DNA of 64,000 nucleotides from Acidovorax radicis (GCF_020510705.1 NZ_CP075184.1:2356001-2420000); one strand, 5' to 3'; positions 1 through 8,042 are shown, numbered from the stretch's first letter. Notes: generated from the sequence alone by a model not told the origin. Program-made: numbers and translations.

Positions 1-1013
1 AAGTCGGCCTTGTCGAAGCGCCCCTCGGCCTTCGCGTTGGAGGTCATAGGCTTGGGTACGAATGCCGTGATGCTGGCGTCTTCGCAGGCCTTGAGCTGCG
101 GGCCACTGAAGTAGCCGCGGTCGGCGAAGGCCTGTAGGCCCTGAGTTCCCATCGTCTGGCCTGCGGCGCAGGCCATCTTGTGCAGTTGTGCACGGTCGTT
201 GCCGACATTCGTGACCTCGTGCGCGACGATCAGATGGTGCTCGGCATCGACGGCCGTCTGCACGTTGTAGCCCACCAGACCCGATCCCTTGGCCTGGGTA
301 GTCATCGAGCGTGCATCGGGATCGGTGAGTGATATCTGTCCGTCAGGTAGGTCCTTTAGCTGCTCTCTCAAGCTATCGAGCCGCCGCATCTGCTCGCGTA
401 ACTTCTTGATCTTCTCCTGCAAGCGTTCTGTCTTAGCCTCGACTTCCGCGGGCTGCGTGCGGTCAGCGGTCTCCAGCGCGTCGAGGTAACGCTGGATGCT
501 TTGTTCGATTTGCTCCTGGCGCCTGTCGATCTTGCCCGGGGTGAAGTTGCGGTCGCGGCTGTTGACCGCCTTGAACTTGCTGCCATCGATCGCCACTATG
601 GCCTGCGAGAAGAGCTTGAACTGCCGGCACATGGCGATGAAGCGCTTGCAGACGTTGCGGATGCCCGGGCCGCTGTTGCGGCGGAAGTCGGCAATGGTCT
701 TGAAGTCCGGCGCGAGACGGCCGGTCAGCCACATCAGCTCGACATTGCGCTGGGCTTCACGCTCCAAACGACGGCTCGATTGGATGCGGTTGAGATACCC
801 GTAGATGTAGAGCTTGAGCAGTACGGCAGGGTGATACGCCGGCCGACCGGTGGCAGCAGGATTGACGCCATCGAAGCCGATCGACTGGAGATCGAGCTCC
901 TCGACAAAGGCATCTACTACTCGTACCGGGTTGTCCTCGCCGATGTAGTCGTCCAGGCACTCCGGCAGCAGCGTGACCTGTCTTCGGTCCTCGCCTTCGA
1001 TGAATCTCTTCAT
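1..1013 (-). mobile_element. IS1182-family transposase gene, C-terminus cut by window edge
   Basis: An open frame reads from ATG at 1013 down to base 1 with no stop, giving about 337 residues of a DDE transposase; the 3' end lies outside the window. It begins MKRFIEGEDRRQVTLLPECL and continues with the helical N-terminal region typical of IS1182/IS5-like transposases. The first catalytic Asp is probably in AIDGSKFKAV, followed by a charged coiled-coil insertion (KTERLQEKIKKLREQM) and the second catalytic region around AFADRGYFSG. These features match the IS1182 family, whose transposase catalyses cut-and-paste movement. The element's right end is probably near 1070-1110, where GTGTTTTCACACAGCCTC resembles ends I recall from this family, but the partner end is not visible. 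Confidence 0.88.
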
Positions 1014-1122
1014 GGGTCACCTCGATCGCAACGGGGTGGCATGATTTTATTTGCGATGGTCCGAATGGCGAAGTGTTTTCACACAGCCTCGGCCGATTGC
1101 GGCCGGTGGCCGAGGATACCTG

Positions 1123-1389
1123 CTAAGGGTGTTCATGCTGCTGGACTGACCGGTCATCATCACCGGAATGCGCACCAGGCGCTGAGTCGTCTACTTCCAG
1201 CTTCACGCCCATGAATTTGGTTTGATCGTCCACGTCATTGCCTGTGACGGCCTTCCTTGTGGATGAGGGGTCGTTTTTGAGCTTCGCGAATTCAGAGGAA
1301 GAAATTACGAACTTTTTGGGGTGGGCGTTGTTGTGTGCCTTCTAATGGGTCTTGAGCGCGGAGAGCAGCTTTTCGTAGATATGGGCCAT
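1123..1389 (-). pseudogene. Small ORF interrupted by an in-frame stop
   Basis: On the minus strand a frame starting ATG at 1389 (MAHIYEKLLSALKTH) meets a TAG at 1344-1342. It then stays open for a further 73 codons (KAHNNAHPKKFVISSSEF...), ending at 1123. The residues after the stop look like protein: hydrophilic, balanced, with a PKKFVIS strand and an acidic C-terminus. A single CAG-to-TAG change at codon 16 would explain the break. I do not recognise the family. It lies between the IS element and the tmRNA-like scar, so it is probably a decaying cargo gene of a mobile island. It could also be a chance frame. Confidence 0.4.
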
Positions 1390-1478
1390 GGCGTGGAATT
1401 TTGCCCGGAATGGCGACCAGTTCAGTTTCAATTTCTAACAATTGTCGGTGTCCAGTGGTGTCGGGTGCGTCGCAGAAA

Positions 1479-1500
1479 TTCGCACCGATTTCGCACCGAT
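1479..1500. repeat. Tandem 11-bp direct repeat
   Basis: Two adjacent copies of TTCGCACCGAT occupy 1479-1489 and 1490-1500, 28 bases before the tmRNA-like fragment. Repeats of this size beside an attachment site could be arm-type sites for an integrase or excisionase; that role is only inferred from position. Confidence 0.5.
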
Positions 1501-1528
1501 TGATGGCATCTGGCGTGGAACAAGGCGC

Positions 1529-1553
1529 GGACGCGGGTTCAATTCCCGCCAGC
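1529..1553 (+). other. tmRNA 3'-end fragment, probable attachment site (att)
   Basis: The 25 bases carry a complete T-arm (GCGGG stem, TTCAATT loop, CCCGC stem) and the following CAGC. From memory this equals the 3' end of the E. coli ssrA gene except for one base, and ends before the TCCACCA tail. No tmRNA body (5' acceptor, tag codons) lies in the 400 bases upstream, so this is a detached 3' fragment. tmRNA 3' ends are classic integrase targets, and integration leaves such a copy at the distal end of the island. The orientation implies that the intact ssrA and the integrase lie left of the window. A fragment of an ordinary tRNA T-arm is the alternative. Confidence 0.55.
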
Positions 1554-1698
1554 GCTTGATGCTTTTTTCGATCAATTTTTCTCTTTGGAGTGACTCGCGC
1601 AGATACGCTGCTTTGGCATATTGTTCCCGTGTGTATCAGTTCTTGAAGGTCGTTTTGTGTCGCATTCAGAATGCACGTTCGTTCAAGCCGGAGGTGGT

Positions 1699-1971
1699 AT
1701 GCCAATGAGATATTTGTTGGAACTTTCGCAGGATGAACTGCCCCTGATCGAGTCGGATGTAGAGAACATTGACACGTTGCGGGTGTTGCATGCTGCGGGC
1801 TTGGTCGAGGTCCGGTTTTCATCGGTCGATGCAGATGTGCAGACCGCACAGGTGCTGTTCATCACCGGGCTGGGTGCTGCCACGCTGCGAGCCTGCGGTG
1901 GTGCGACTGCTCATGTTCCACGCGCAGTCCTGTCTGAGTCTGAGTGTGATCTCGAGCCTTCTTTCGATTGA
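1699..1971 (+). CDS. Hypothetical protein, 90 aa
   Basis: ATG at 1699 follows a good ribosome-binding site (GGAGGTGG, 1690-1697). The product starts MPMRYLLELSQDELPLIESD and is acidic at both ends, with a hydrophobic stretch (AQVLFITGLGAATLRACG) around residues 54-72. There is no signal peptide and no motif I recognise. The upstream frame is open to 1621, but the RBS favours 1699. It is the first gene right of the tmRNA-like scar and shares no family with its neighbours, so it may be accessory. Confidence 0.55.
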   Translation: MPMRYLLELSQDELPLIESDVENIDTLRVLHAAGLVEVRFSSVDADVQTAQVLFITGLGAATLRACGGATAHVPRAVLSESECDLEPSFD

Positions 1972-2118
1972 TTCTGGCGCAGCAACGCTGATGGCAGCAC
2001 TGCGAGCCATGGGCAGATCTCCTACAAGTGAATGCGCTGCGGTGGGCGGTTTGTAGTCTCGTCACAAAAATATGATGAATTCCTTCAATTACGGGTGTTG
2101 CCCGTTGAAAGGTGATTC

Positions 2119-2445
2119 ATGGGTAGTTGGTACAAATTGAATCTCGGCAATGATGATCAGGCGTTTGAGCCGACGCTGCGTATTCAGCAAATGTTCATGT
2201 CAAAGTTTCTGATGTGCCCGCCTGGATCAGGGCGGGCGCTCTTTTCTTGCTATGACAAAAACACCGACAACCTCTCTCTGTATTTCTCACCCGCCGCGCA
2301 AGACATTGCTTTGCGTGTCTATGCCGAGCCCTGCGACCCTCCGTTGGCCATCGATTGCATAGGCTTGCTGGCGGGGGAGGGGGATGCGCTGGGTGGAGAT
2401 CTTTCAGGGTTGGCGCGCGCGGATGCAGCACTGCAAGGTGCCTGA
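2119..2445 (+). CDS. Hypothetical protein, 108 aa
   Basis: ATG at 2119 is preceded by GAAAGGTG at a suitable distance. The protein starts MGSWYKLNLGNDDQAFEPTL and has two Cys-containing hydrophobic patches (KFLMCPPGSG, ALFSCYDKN) and an Ala/Gly-rich C-terminus. No signal peptide, transmembrane segment or known domain is evident. It is followed after 28 bases by another orphan ORF on the same strand, so the two may be co-transcribed. Function is unknown; small paired orphan genes next to mobile DNA are sometimes effector/immunity pairs, but nothing here proves that. Confidence 0.55.
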   Translation: MGSWYKLNLGNDDQAFEPTLRIQQMFMSKFLMCPPGSGRALFSCYDKNTDNLSLYFSPAAQDIALRVYAEPCDPPLAIDCIGLLAGEGDALGGDLSGLARADAALQGA

Positions 2446-2473
2446 CGTTATTGGCGCGGCCCCGAGGTCTGCT

Positions 2474-2752
2474 ATGGCGCTGATCCTGCACATTGGCCAC
2501 CAAGGCTCACATCAATATCTTGCCAGGGTGTTTGATGGCAAGCTGCTGGTAGGCGCGCCCACTGTCCATCCCCGCATTGAAGACGCCATTTTGGCGTACG
2601 GCGCCAATGCGCCAGAGGTGTTCCCGCAGGCTGCGGCATTCTCTATCTGGTATGGCGGCTGGACGATTGGGTGCGTCGCGCGCACGCAGATGGACACGGA
2701 TGCGGCCCAGTTGGCCAATCGCTTGCTGGTATTGGCTGCCGTGGTGCGCTGA
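2474..2752 (+). CDS. Hypothetical protein, 92 aa
   Basis: The frame is open from 2384, but the ATG at 2474 is the better start: it clears the preceding gene and has a purine-rich CCGAGG shortly upstream. The product starts MALILHIGHQGSHQYLARVF and contains aromatic and glycine-rich segments (FSIWYGGWTIGCVARTQM). It ends in a hydrophobic helix (LANRLLVLAAVV), which might associate with a membrane or a partner. I do not recognise the family. It lies just downstream of the 108-aa ORF in the same orientation. Confidence 0.5.
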   Translation: MALILHIGHQGSHQYLARVFDGKLLVGAPTVHPRIEDAILAYGANAPEVFPQAAAFSIWYGGWTIGCVARTQMDTDAAQLANRLLVLAAVVR

Positions 2753-2900
2753 CGCCCCCTCCGCAAGACAGTGGACGTTGAAGGGCCGCAGCCCTGACGA
2801 AACAAAATGAAATAAACCGAAACCGGGTCGAGACGACGCCGCGTTTGGCGGTGGGCAAGATGAGGGCCATGTTCAACACCTTCCTTGAAAGGACGGCAAC

Positions 2901-3371
2901 ATGAGCCCCTGGATTCGAAAAACTTTATTGGGCGTGTTCGGCGCTTCTATTGTCCTGGGCGGTCTAACGGCTTGCTCCAGCGGCGGCCCGCATAGCGGGC
3001 CCATGGGCGCCGAAAAAATGAGCCAGGTGCGCGGCAAGTTGGTTGCGCGGGTAAGCAGCAAGCTCGATTTGGACGAGGCGCAGAAGCACAAGCTTGATAT
3101 TCTGGCCGACAAGTTGGAGGCCCAGCGTACGGCTTTCATGGGCAAGACGCAGGATCGTCACGCTGAAATGCAAACCATCGTGGCGGGGAGCACATTTGAC
3201 CGTGCCCATGCTCAAGCCATGGTGGATGAGACGACGCGTGCCTTGCAGGCCAACAGTCCTGAAGTCATCACGGCTCTGGCAGATTTCTACGACAGCCTCA
3301 ACCCCAGTCAGCAGCAAAAGGTGCGCGAGATGATGCAACACCGGCGCAAAGGCTGGATGGCGCGCGGTTGA
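2901..3371 (+). CDS. Spy/CpxP-like periplasmic lipoprotein (LTXXQ-type)
   Basis: The 156-aa product has an N-terminal signal with a lipobox (GGLTAC, Cys near residue 25), so it is probably lipid-anchored in the periplasm. The mature part is all-helical and charged, with two LTXXQ-like segments (LDLDEAQ near residue 57 and LNPSQQQ near residue 134), typical of the Spy/CpxP chaperone-sensor group. Family members bind unfolded proteins or metal, and CpxP restrains a sensor kinase. ATG at 2901 follows GAAAGGA. The gene precedes a partial paralog and a CpxRA-like two-component pair on the same strand, so it is a likely accessory or target of that system. Confidence 0.8.
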   Translation: MSPWIRKTLLGVFGASIVLGGLTACSSGGPHSGPMGAEKMSQVRGKLVARVSSKLDLDEAQKHKLDILADKLEAQRTAFMGKTQDRHAEMQTIVAGSTFDRAHAQAMVDETTRALQANSPEVITALADFYDSLNPSQQQKVREMMQHRRKGWMARG

Positions 3372-3712
3372 TGCGAGCGGGACTTGCCATGTCACCCACT
3401 CAGGAACCGGTACACCGCTTGGCTCAGGGCGTACGCATTCACGGCAGCGAGTTGCTTGCAGGGGCAACCGACCCGCACGATGAGCTCATGTCGCTGGTGT
3501 GGGGCCCGCGATTTGATCGAGACCACGCGCTGCAGCTGGTCGCCCGGCAGCCTGAAGCGGCAGCGCGTACCCTGCCCGCCCTGCTCGCCGCCGCCGACCA
3601 CTTCGATGCATTGCATGCTCTGGCACAGAGCCGTTTGCGCCGTCTGATCGTGCGTCACCGCGCATTGCGTGCGGCGGGCGCGGCACAGGCATCGCTCGGC
3701 GCACGCGCTTGA
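3371..3712 (+). CDS. Cytosolic partial paralog of the Spy-like protein, 113 aa
   Basis: ATG at 3371 overlaps the stop of the upstream gene (TGATG), which suggests translational coupling. The product has no signal peptide. Its central region (FDRDHALQLV...PALLAAADHFDALHALAQSRLRRLIVRHRA) aligns by eye with the C-terminal half of the preceding Spy-like protein (FDRAHAQAMV...EVITALADFYDSLNPSQQQKVREMM). It therefore looks like a diverged duplicate that has lost its export signal. It sits between the periplasmic protein and the response regulator, 17 bases before the regulator's start. A cytoplasmic role linked to the two-component system is possible but unproven. Confidence 0.65.
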   Translation: MRAGLAMSPTQEPVHRLAQGVRIHGSELLAGATDPHDELMSLVWGPRFDRDHALQLVARQPEAAARTLPALLAAADHFDALHALAQSRLRRLIVRHRALRAAGAAQASLGARA

Positions 3713-3729
3713 CGGTGTAAGAATTGCTC

Positions 3730-4419
3730 ATGCACCGTATTTTGCTAATTGACGACGATGAACAGCTCGGGGCGCCGCTTGCCACCTATTTCAGCCGCTT
3801 TGAGCTCGAGTTGGTTCACGCGGTCAGGCCCAGCCACGGGCTCGACTTGCTGGATGCAGGGGGCTTTGACGCGGCGATTCTGGATGTGATGCTGCCCGAG
3901 ATGGACGGGTTTGAGCTGTGTCGCACGATTCGCAAACAGGGCGATCTGCCCATCGTGATGCTCACCGCACGCGGTGACGTGATGGACCGGGTCGTTGGGT
4001 TGGAACTGGGTGCGGATGATTACTTGCCCAAACCGTTTGAGCCACGCGAGCTGGTAGCCAGGTTGCAGACCATCCTTCGCCGTCGCAGAGGCCAGGGGCA
4101 GGGCGGCGCGGCAGTGGAGGCGCTCCAGTTTGACGGCCTCGTTCTTGACGCGGCGCAGCGCAGTGTTCATCGCCAGGGGGCTGTGGTCGAGCTGACGGGC
4201 ACCGAATTTGATCTGCTGCACCTTTTGGCGCGGGAGCCGGGCAGGGTGTTCAGCCGCGACGACATCTTGAACCATCTGCGGGGTCATGAGGCAGATCTGT
4301 ATACCCGGGCCGTGGATATCGTGGTGAGCCGCCTGCGAAAGAAGCTGGAGCCGCTTGACTGCATCAAGACACTGCGCAACGCCGGTTATTCATTGGCGCT
4401 GCGGCGCGCGGTGTCATGA
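3730..4419 (+). CDS. OmpR/CpxR-family response regulator
   Basis: The 229-aa protein has an N-terminal receiver domain with the acidic pocket (D8-D10), phosphoacceptor D52 (AILDVMLPEMDG), T79 and K101 (LPKPFEP). After a linker (RRRRGQGQGG) comes a winged-helix DNA-binding domain of the OmpR type (LTGTEFDLLHLL to LRNAGYSLAL). ATG at 3730 gives MHRILLIDDD, the usual family start; a TTG at 3724 is the only upstream alternative. The stop overlaps the kinase start by ATGA, so the pair is translationally coupled. Given the Spy/CpxP-like genes upstream, an envelope-stress circuit like CpxRA or RstBA is the best guess. Confidence 0.93.
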   Translation: MHRILLIDDDEQLGAPLATYFSRFELELVHAVRPSHGLDLLDAGGFDAAILDVMLPEMDGFELCRTIRKQGDLPIVMLTARGDVMDRVVGLELGADDYLPKPFEPRELVARLQTILRRRRGQGQGGAAVEALQFDGLVLDAAQRSVHRQGAVVELTGTEFDLLHLLAREPGRVFSRDDILNHLRGHEADLYTRAVDIVVSRLRKKLEPLDCIKTLRNAGYSLALRRAVS

Positions 4420-5789
4420 AAGTGTTTCGTCGGGCGCGCGATCCCGATTGCGCCTGGCATCGCCGCGCGCGGCGCGCCGTGGGGCATTCATTGCACATAC
4501 GCCTGGTGTTGGTGTTCATGGCACTTGCTGTGGCTGTGGCGGTCACATTTATGGGAGGGGTTCAACGGGCCGTTGCCGTGGGCTGGCGCGAGGCAGCCCG
4601 ACCATTGTTGATGGACTATGTGGACCGCCTCACCGCCGATATTGGCAGCCCGCCAAGCATCGCGCGGGCGCAGGCCATTGCCAACCGTTTGCCTGTCACG
4701 TTGCGCATTGATGGCCCGCAGGTCAACTGGGCGTCGCACCCCGAGCAACCCGAACCCGATTGGATGAGCGACAAATTCCGCAGGCAAGAGCACTGGGCCG
4801 ATGGTGAGAACGGGCGCCGGCTGCTGCAGCGCACCACTGCGGACGGGCACCACATTGAATTTGGATTGAATGCGCTTTCATGGGAAAAGCGACCGCGTAT
4901 TGCCTGGGGCACGCTCACCGTGCTGCTGCTGTTGACCGCGCTGGCTTACGTGTACGTGCGCCACCTGCTGCGGCCGCTGGACGATATTCGCAGTGGTGCA
5001 CAGCGTTTTGGCGACGGTGATTTTGCGCAGGCCATCCCCGTGCGCCACGCCCACCGCCCCGACGAGCTGGGGCAACTGGCCGCCACCATCAACACGATGG
5101 GCGACGACATCCACCAGATGCTGGAAGCTAAACGTGCGTTGTTGCTGGCGATGAGCCATGAACTGCGTAGCCCACTGACCCGTGCGAGGCTGAACACCGA
5201 ACTATTGCCCGAGTCCGCCGACGTGGTGATCCAGCGGCAGGCCCTGCTGCGCGACCTGGGCGAAATGGCCGGGCTTATTACCGACCTGCTCGAAAGCGAG
5301 CGACTGGCAGGCCGCCATGCCGCACTGCATCGCGAGTCCACTGATCTGGCAGAGCTGGCACGCGAGGTGATTGACGAACTGGGCGTGCGCCACGCGGGGG
5401 CGGCAGATATTGCCCTGCATGTCGCGCAAGATCTGCCGCTGGTTTTATTGGACCGTTCACGCCTGCGCTTGGTGCTGCGCAACCTGCTCGATAACAGTTT
5501 GCGCCATACCGAATCGGCCGCGCTACCTCCCGAGTTGCATGTGCGCGTCGCCGACCAAACGGTCGCGATCGAGGTGCGAGACCATGGCTGCGGCGTACCG
5601 CCAGAACACCTGCCCCATCTGGCACAGGCGTTTTATCGGCCAGATACCGCACGCCAACGCTCCACGGGTGGGGTGGGACTGGGCCTTTATCTGTGCCGCT
5701 TGGTAGCGCAGGCGCATGGGGGGCAGTTGCACATGCGCAATGCCGAGCCGGGCCTTTCAGTCGCTGTCATCTTGCCGTTTGCGGGCTGA
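4416..5789 (+). CDS. Membrane sensor histidine kinase, partner of the upstream regulator
   Basis: The 457-aa product has a first transmembrane segment at about residues 30-50 (LVLVFMALAVAVAVTFMGG), a periplasmic sensor region of about 110 residues, and a second transmembrane segment (GTLTVLLLLTALAYVYV). These are followed by a HAMP region (RHLLRPLDDIRSGAQRFGDG), a HisKA domain with phosphorylated H248 (AMSHELRSPLTR), and a HATPase domain with N-box (RNLLDNSLRH), DHGCGVP and GVGLGLYL glycine boxes. All catalytic motifs are present. It starts at 4416, inside the end of the response-regulator gene. It probably senses envelope stress or a periplasmic ligand and phosphorylates that regulator. Confidence 0.93.
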   Translation: MKVFRRARDPDCAWHRRARRAVGHSLHIRLVLVFMALAVAVAVTFMGGVQRAVAVGWREAARPLLMDYVDRLTADIGSPPSIARAQAIANRLPVTLRIDGPQVNWASHPEQPEPDWMSDKFRRQEHWADGENGRRLLQRTTADGHHIEFGLNALSWEKRPRIAWGTLTVLLLLTALAYVYVRHLLRPLDDIRSGAQRFGDGDFAQAIPVRHAHRPDELGQLAATINTMGDDIHQMLEAKRALLLAMSHELRSPLTRARLNTELLPESADVVIQRQALLRDLGEMAGLITDLLESERLAGRHAALHRESTDLAELAREVIDELGVRHAGAADIALHVAQDLPLVLLDRSRLRLVLRNLLDNSLRHTESAALPPELHVRVADQTVAIEVRDHGCGVPPEHLPHLAQAFYRPDTARQRSTGGVGLGLYLCRLVAQAHGGQLHMRNAEPGLSVAVILPFAG

Positions 5790-5944
5790 ACGGCGGGGTT
5801 GTTCCTGTGCTGGCGGCCCACTCTGACGAAATATCTGCTGGGTTTCTAGGGCTGAGGGGCACTTTGTCTGCACACTGCTGGTGCGTCTTGGTTTGTCGCC
5901 ACCGAACCCTGCAGGGGCTGCAGCGGCGCGTTTTATATCAAATT

Positions 5945-5981
5945 GGTCGCTGGCGCTTGATGTGTAAGCGCTAGCAGCTAT
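5945..5981. repeat. Dispersed palindromic repeat, copy 1
   Basis: The core CTGGCGCTTGATGTGTAAGC continues into GCTAGCAGCTAT, forming a stem of about 9 bp (CTGGCGCTT/AAGCGCTAG) around a 7-base loop. It is a diverged member of the family seen again at 18040, 36563, 51970, 55588 and 60884. Confidence 0.75.
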
Positions 5982-6092
5982 AAATTTGATAGTTGATGGT
6001 GTTGGAAACCCCACCCAAAAGCCGTTGCCACAGGTTGGCCCTTTTCTTGCTGCGTGTTGGCAGCATCACTTTCAGCCGGTTTTGGTGTTTAC

Positions 6093-6106
6093 CCTGTATA
6101 GACAGG
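6093..6106. promoter_or_regulatory. Probable HutC operator upstream of the transporter operon
   Basis: CCTGTATAGACAGG is a 14-base palindrome with one imperfect central pair. It differs by one base from the perfect site CCTGTATATACAGG in front of hutH. GntR/HutC repressors bind operators of this form and are released by urocanate. It lies 88 bases before the transporter start, a normal promoter-operator distance. Confidence 0.7.
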
Positions 6107-6193
6107 TATACCGGGGTGTCATGATGGCGTCCGATGTGCACGGGTGCACCGGCTGGAGTGGGGCAAGGTACTTTCTTCAAACAGGAGCAGATG

Positions 6194-7159
6194 ATGACTC
6201 GATCGGTTGTGAAATGGACGTCGCTGGCAGCGGCAACGGCATGCATGATGGCCCTGGCCGCACCGGCCCAGGCGCAAGACACCAAAATCGTGCTGGGCAT
6301 GTCCGGCTGGACGGGCTTTGCGCCGCTCACGCTGGCCGACAAGGCAGGCATCTTCAAGAAGAACGGCCTGGATGTGGAGATCAAGATGATCCCGCAGAAG
6401 GACCGCCACCTCGCCCTGGCCTCCAAGTCCATCCAGTGCGCCGCCACCACGGTCGAGACGCATGTGGCGTGGAACGCCAACGGCGTGCCTATCGTGCAGA
6501 TCTTTCAGATGGACAAGTCCTACGGCGCTGACGGCATTGCAGTGCGTGGCGACATCAAGGGTTTTGCTGACCTCAAGGGCAAGACCATTGGCGTGGATGC
6601 GCCCGGCACGGCCCCGTACTTTGGCCTGGCCTGGATGCTGAGCAAGAACGGCATGAGCCTCAAGGACGTGAAGACCACCACGCTGTCGCCCCAGGCGGCC
6701 GCGCAGGCCTTTGTGGCGGGCCAGAACGATGCCGCCATGACCTACGAGCCCTACCTGTCTACCGTGCGCAACAACCCTGCCTCGGGCAAGATTTTGGCCA
6801 CCACGCTCGACTACCCCATGGTGATGGACACCGTGGGCTGCGACCCCACCTGGCTCAAGGCCAACGGCAAGGCTGCGCAGGCGCTGGCCAACTCGTACTT
6901 CCAGGCGCTCGACATGATCAAGGCCGACCCGACCAAGTCCAACGAAATCATGGGCGCCGCTGTCAAGCAGACGGGCGAGCAGTTCGCCAAGTCGTCGGCC
7001 TTCCTGCGCTGGCAGGACAAGGCGGCCAACCAGAAGTTCTTTGCGGGCGAACTGACCACGTTCATGAAGGACGCTACGGCCATCCTGCTGGAGGCCGGCA
7101 TCATCCGCAAGGCCAACGAAGACCTGTCGGTGACGTTTGACGCGAGCTTCATCAAGTAA
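6194..7159 (+). CDS. ABC transporter substrate-binding protein, NitT/TauT type
   Basis: The 321-aa product has a cleavable signal peptide (ending APAQA-QD, about residue 27), followed by an NMT1/SsuA-like fold: VLGMSGWTGFAPLTLADKAG, GVDAPGTAPYFGLAWML and the hinge region MTYEPYL. Such proteins capture small ligands (aromatic sulfonates, pyrimidines and similar) in the periplasm. Because it lies in the hut cluster behind a HutC-type operator, histidine, urocanate or a related imidazole is the likely ligand. Two ATGs are in frame at 6191 and 6194; AGGAG at 6183-6187 favours 6194. The permease gene follows after 22 bases. Confidence 0.85.
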   Translation: MTRSVVKWTSLAAATACMMALAAPAQAQDTKIVLGMSGWTGFAPLTLADKAGIFKKNGLDVEIKMIPQKDRHLALASKSIQCAATTVETHVAWNANGVPIVQIFQMDKSYGADGIAVRGDIKGFADLKGKTIGVDAPGTAPYFGLAWMLSKNGMSLKDVKTTTLSPQAAAQAFVAGQNDAAMTYEPYLSTVRNNPASGKILATTLDYPMVMDTVGCDPTWLKANGKAAQALANSYFQALDMIKADPTKSNEIMGAAVKQTGEQFAKSSAFLRWQDKAANQKFFAGELTTFMKDATAILLEAGIIRKANEDLSVTFDASFIK

Positions 7160-7181
7160 ATAGACGGAAGAAGAGCGCTCC

Positions 7182-8042
7182 ATGTCCGCCGTGCAACCCC
7201 TGTCCGTTACCGAGCCAAAACCCGAGCAAAAAGCCGGACCACATGCCCCCGCGCGCCGGCGCTCGCTGGCCCCGCTGGAGCCTGTGAGCAGCAGCGCCCG
7301 CTGGATGCTCGGGCTGGCCTTCTTCGTCGTGTTCGTGGCGGTGTGGGCGTTCTTCACGTTGGGCGGCTTCGTGTCGCCCACCTTCCTGGCCAGCCCCGTC
7401 ACCATGGTGAAGGAAGGCTGGCTGCTGTTCACCGAGTACGGCTTCATCAAAGACATCGGCATGACCATCTGGCGTGTGGTCGGTGGCTTCATCCTGGCCG
7501 CCATCATTGCCGTGCCGCTGGGCATTGCGATGGGTGCGTACAAGGGCATCGAGGCGTTCTTTGAGCCCTTCGTCTCGTTTTGCCGCTACCTGCCTGCGTC
7601 GGCCTTCATCCCGCTGTTGATCCTGTGGGCCGGGATTGGCGAGGCGCAGAAGATCCTGGTCATCTTCATCGGTTCGGTCTTCCAGATCACGCTGATGGTG
7701 GCCGTCACCGTGGGTGGTGCGCGGCGCGACCTGGTGGAAGCTGCTTACACCCTGGGCGCGGGCCACAAGGGCATCGTCACGCGCGTGCTCATCCCTGGCG
7801 CGGCGCCCGAGATCGCCGAGACCCTGCGCCTGGTATTGGGCTGGGCGTGGACCTATGTGATCGTGGCCGAGCTGATCGGCTCGTCCAGCGGTATCGGCCA
7901 CATGATCACCGACAGCCAGTCGCTGCTTAACACCGGGCAGATTATCTTCGGCATCATCATCATCGGCCTCATCGGGCTGGTGTCCGACTTCGCCTTCAAG
8001 GCGCTCAACCACCGTCTGTTTGCCTGGAGTTTTGTGCGATGA
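7182..8042 (+). CDS. ABC transporter permease, NitT/TauT type
   Basis: The 286-aa product has a long hydrophilic N-terminus (about 35 residues) and about six membrane helices (first WMLGLAFFVVFVAVWAFFTL). It carries the BPD_transp_1 coupling loop EAAYTLGAGHKG beginning near residue 186, where the ATPase docks. It resembles SsuC/TauC permeases. Its stop overlaps the ATPase start by four bases (ATGA), so the pair is coupled. With the upstream binding protein it forms a complete importer controlled by the probable HutC site. Confidence 0.9.
   Translation: MSAVQPLSVTEPKPEQKAGPHAPARRRSLAPLEPVSSSARWMLGLAFFVVFVAVWAFFTLGGFVSPTFLASPVTMVKEGWLLFTEYGFIKDIGMTIWRVVGGFILAAIIAVPLGIAMGAYKGIEAFFEPFVSFCRYLPASAFIPLLILWAGIGEAQKILVIFIGSVFQITLMVAVTVGGARRDLVEAAYTLGAGHKGIVTRVLIPGAAPEIAETLRLVLGWAWTYVIVAELIGSSSGIGHMITDSQSLLNTGQIIFGIIIIGLIGLVSDFAFKALNHRLFAWSFVR

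Larger units (their letters stand above)
5790..6193. other. Intergenic region before the hut cluster
   Basis: This 404-base gap separates the sensor kinase from the first transporter gene of the hut cluster. It holds one copy of the dispersed palindromic repeat (5945-5981) and the candidate HutC operator (6093-6106). AGGAG at 6183-6187 serves the transporter gene. I see no terminator with a T-tract for the kinase gene and no further ORF that looks real. Confidence 0.6.

Noticed and set aside
1123-1560. Intact tmRNA gene
   Set aside because: Only the 3' T-arm piece is present; no 5' acceptor strand, tag reading frame or pseudoknots were seen in the 400 bases upstream.
1292-1849. 185-aa minus-strand ORF across the scar region
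   Set aside because: Its sequence is His/Pro/Arg-rich with no domain, and it crosses the tmRNA-like fragment; a different frame (1123-1389) looks more like protein.
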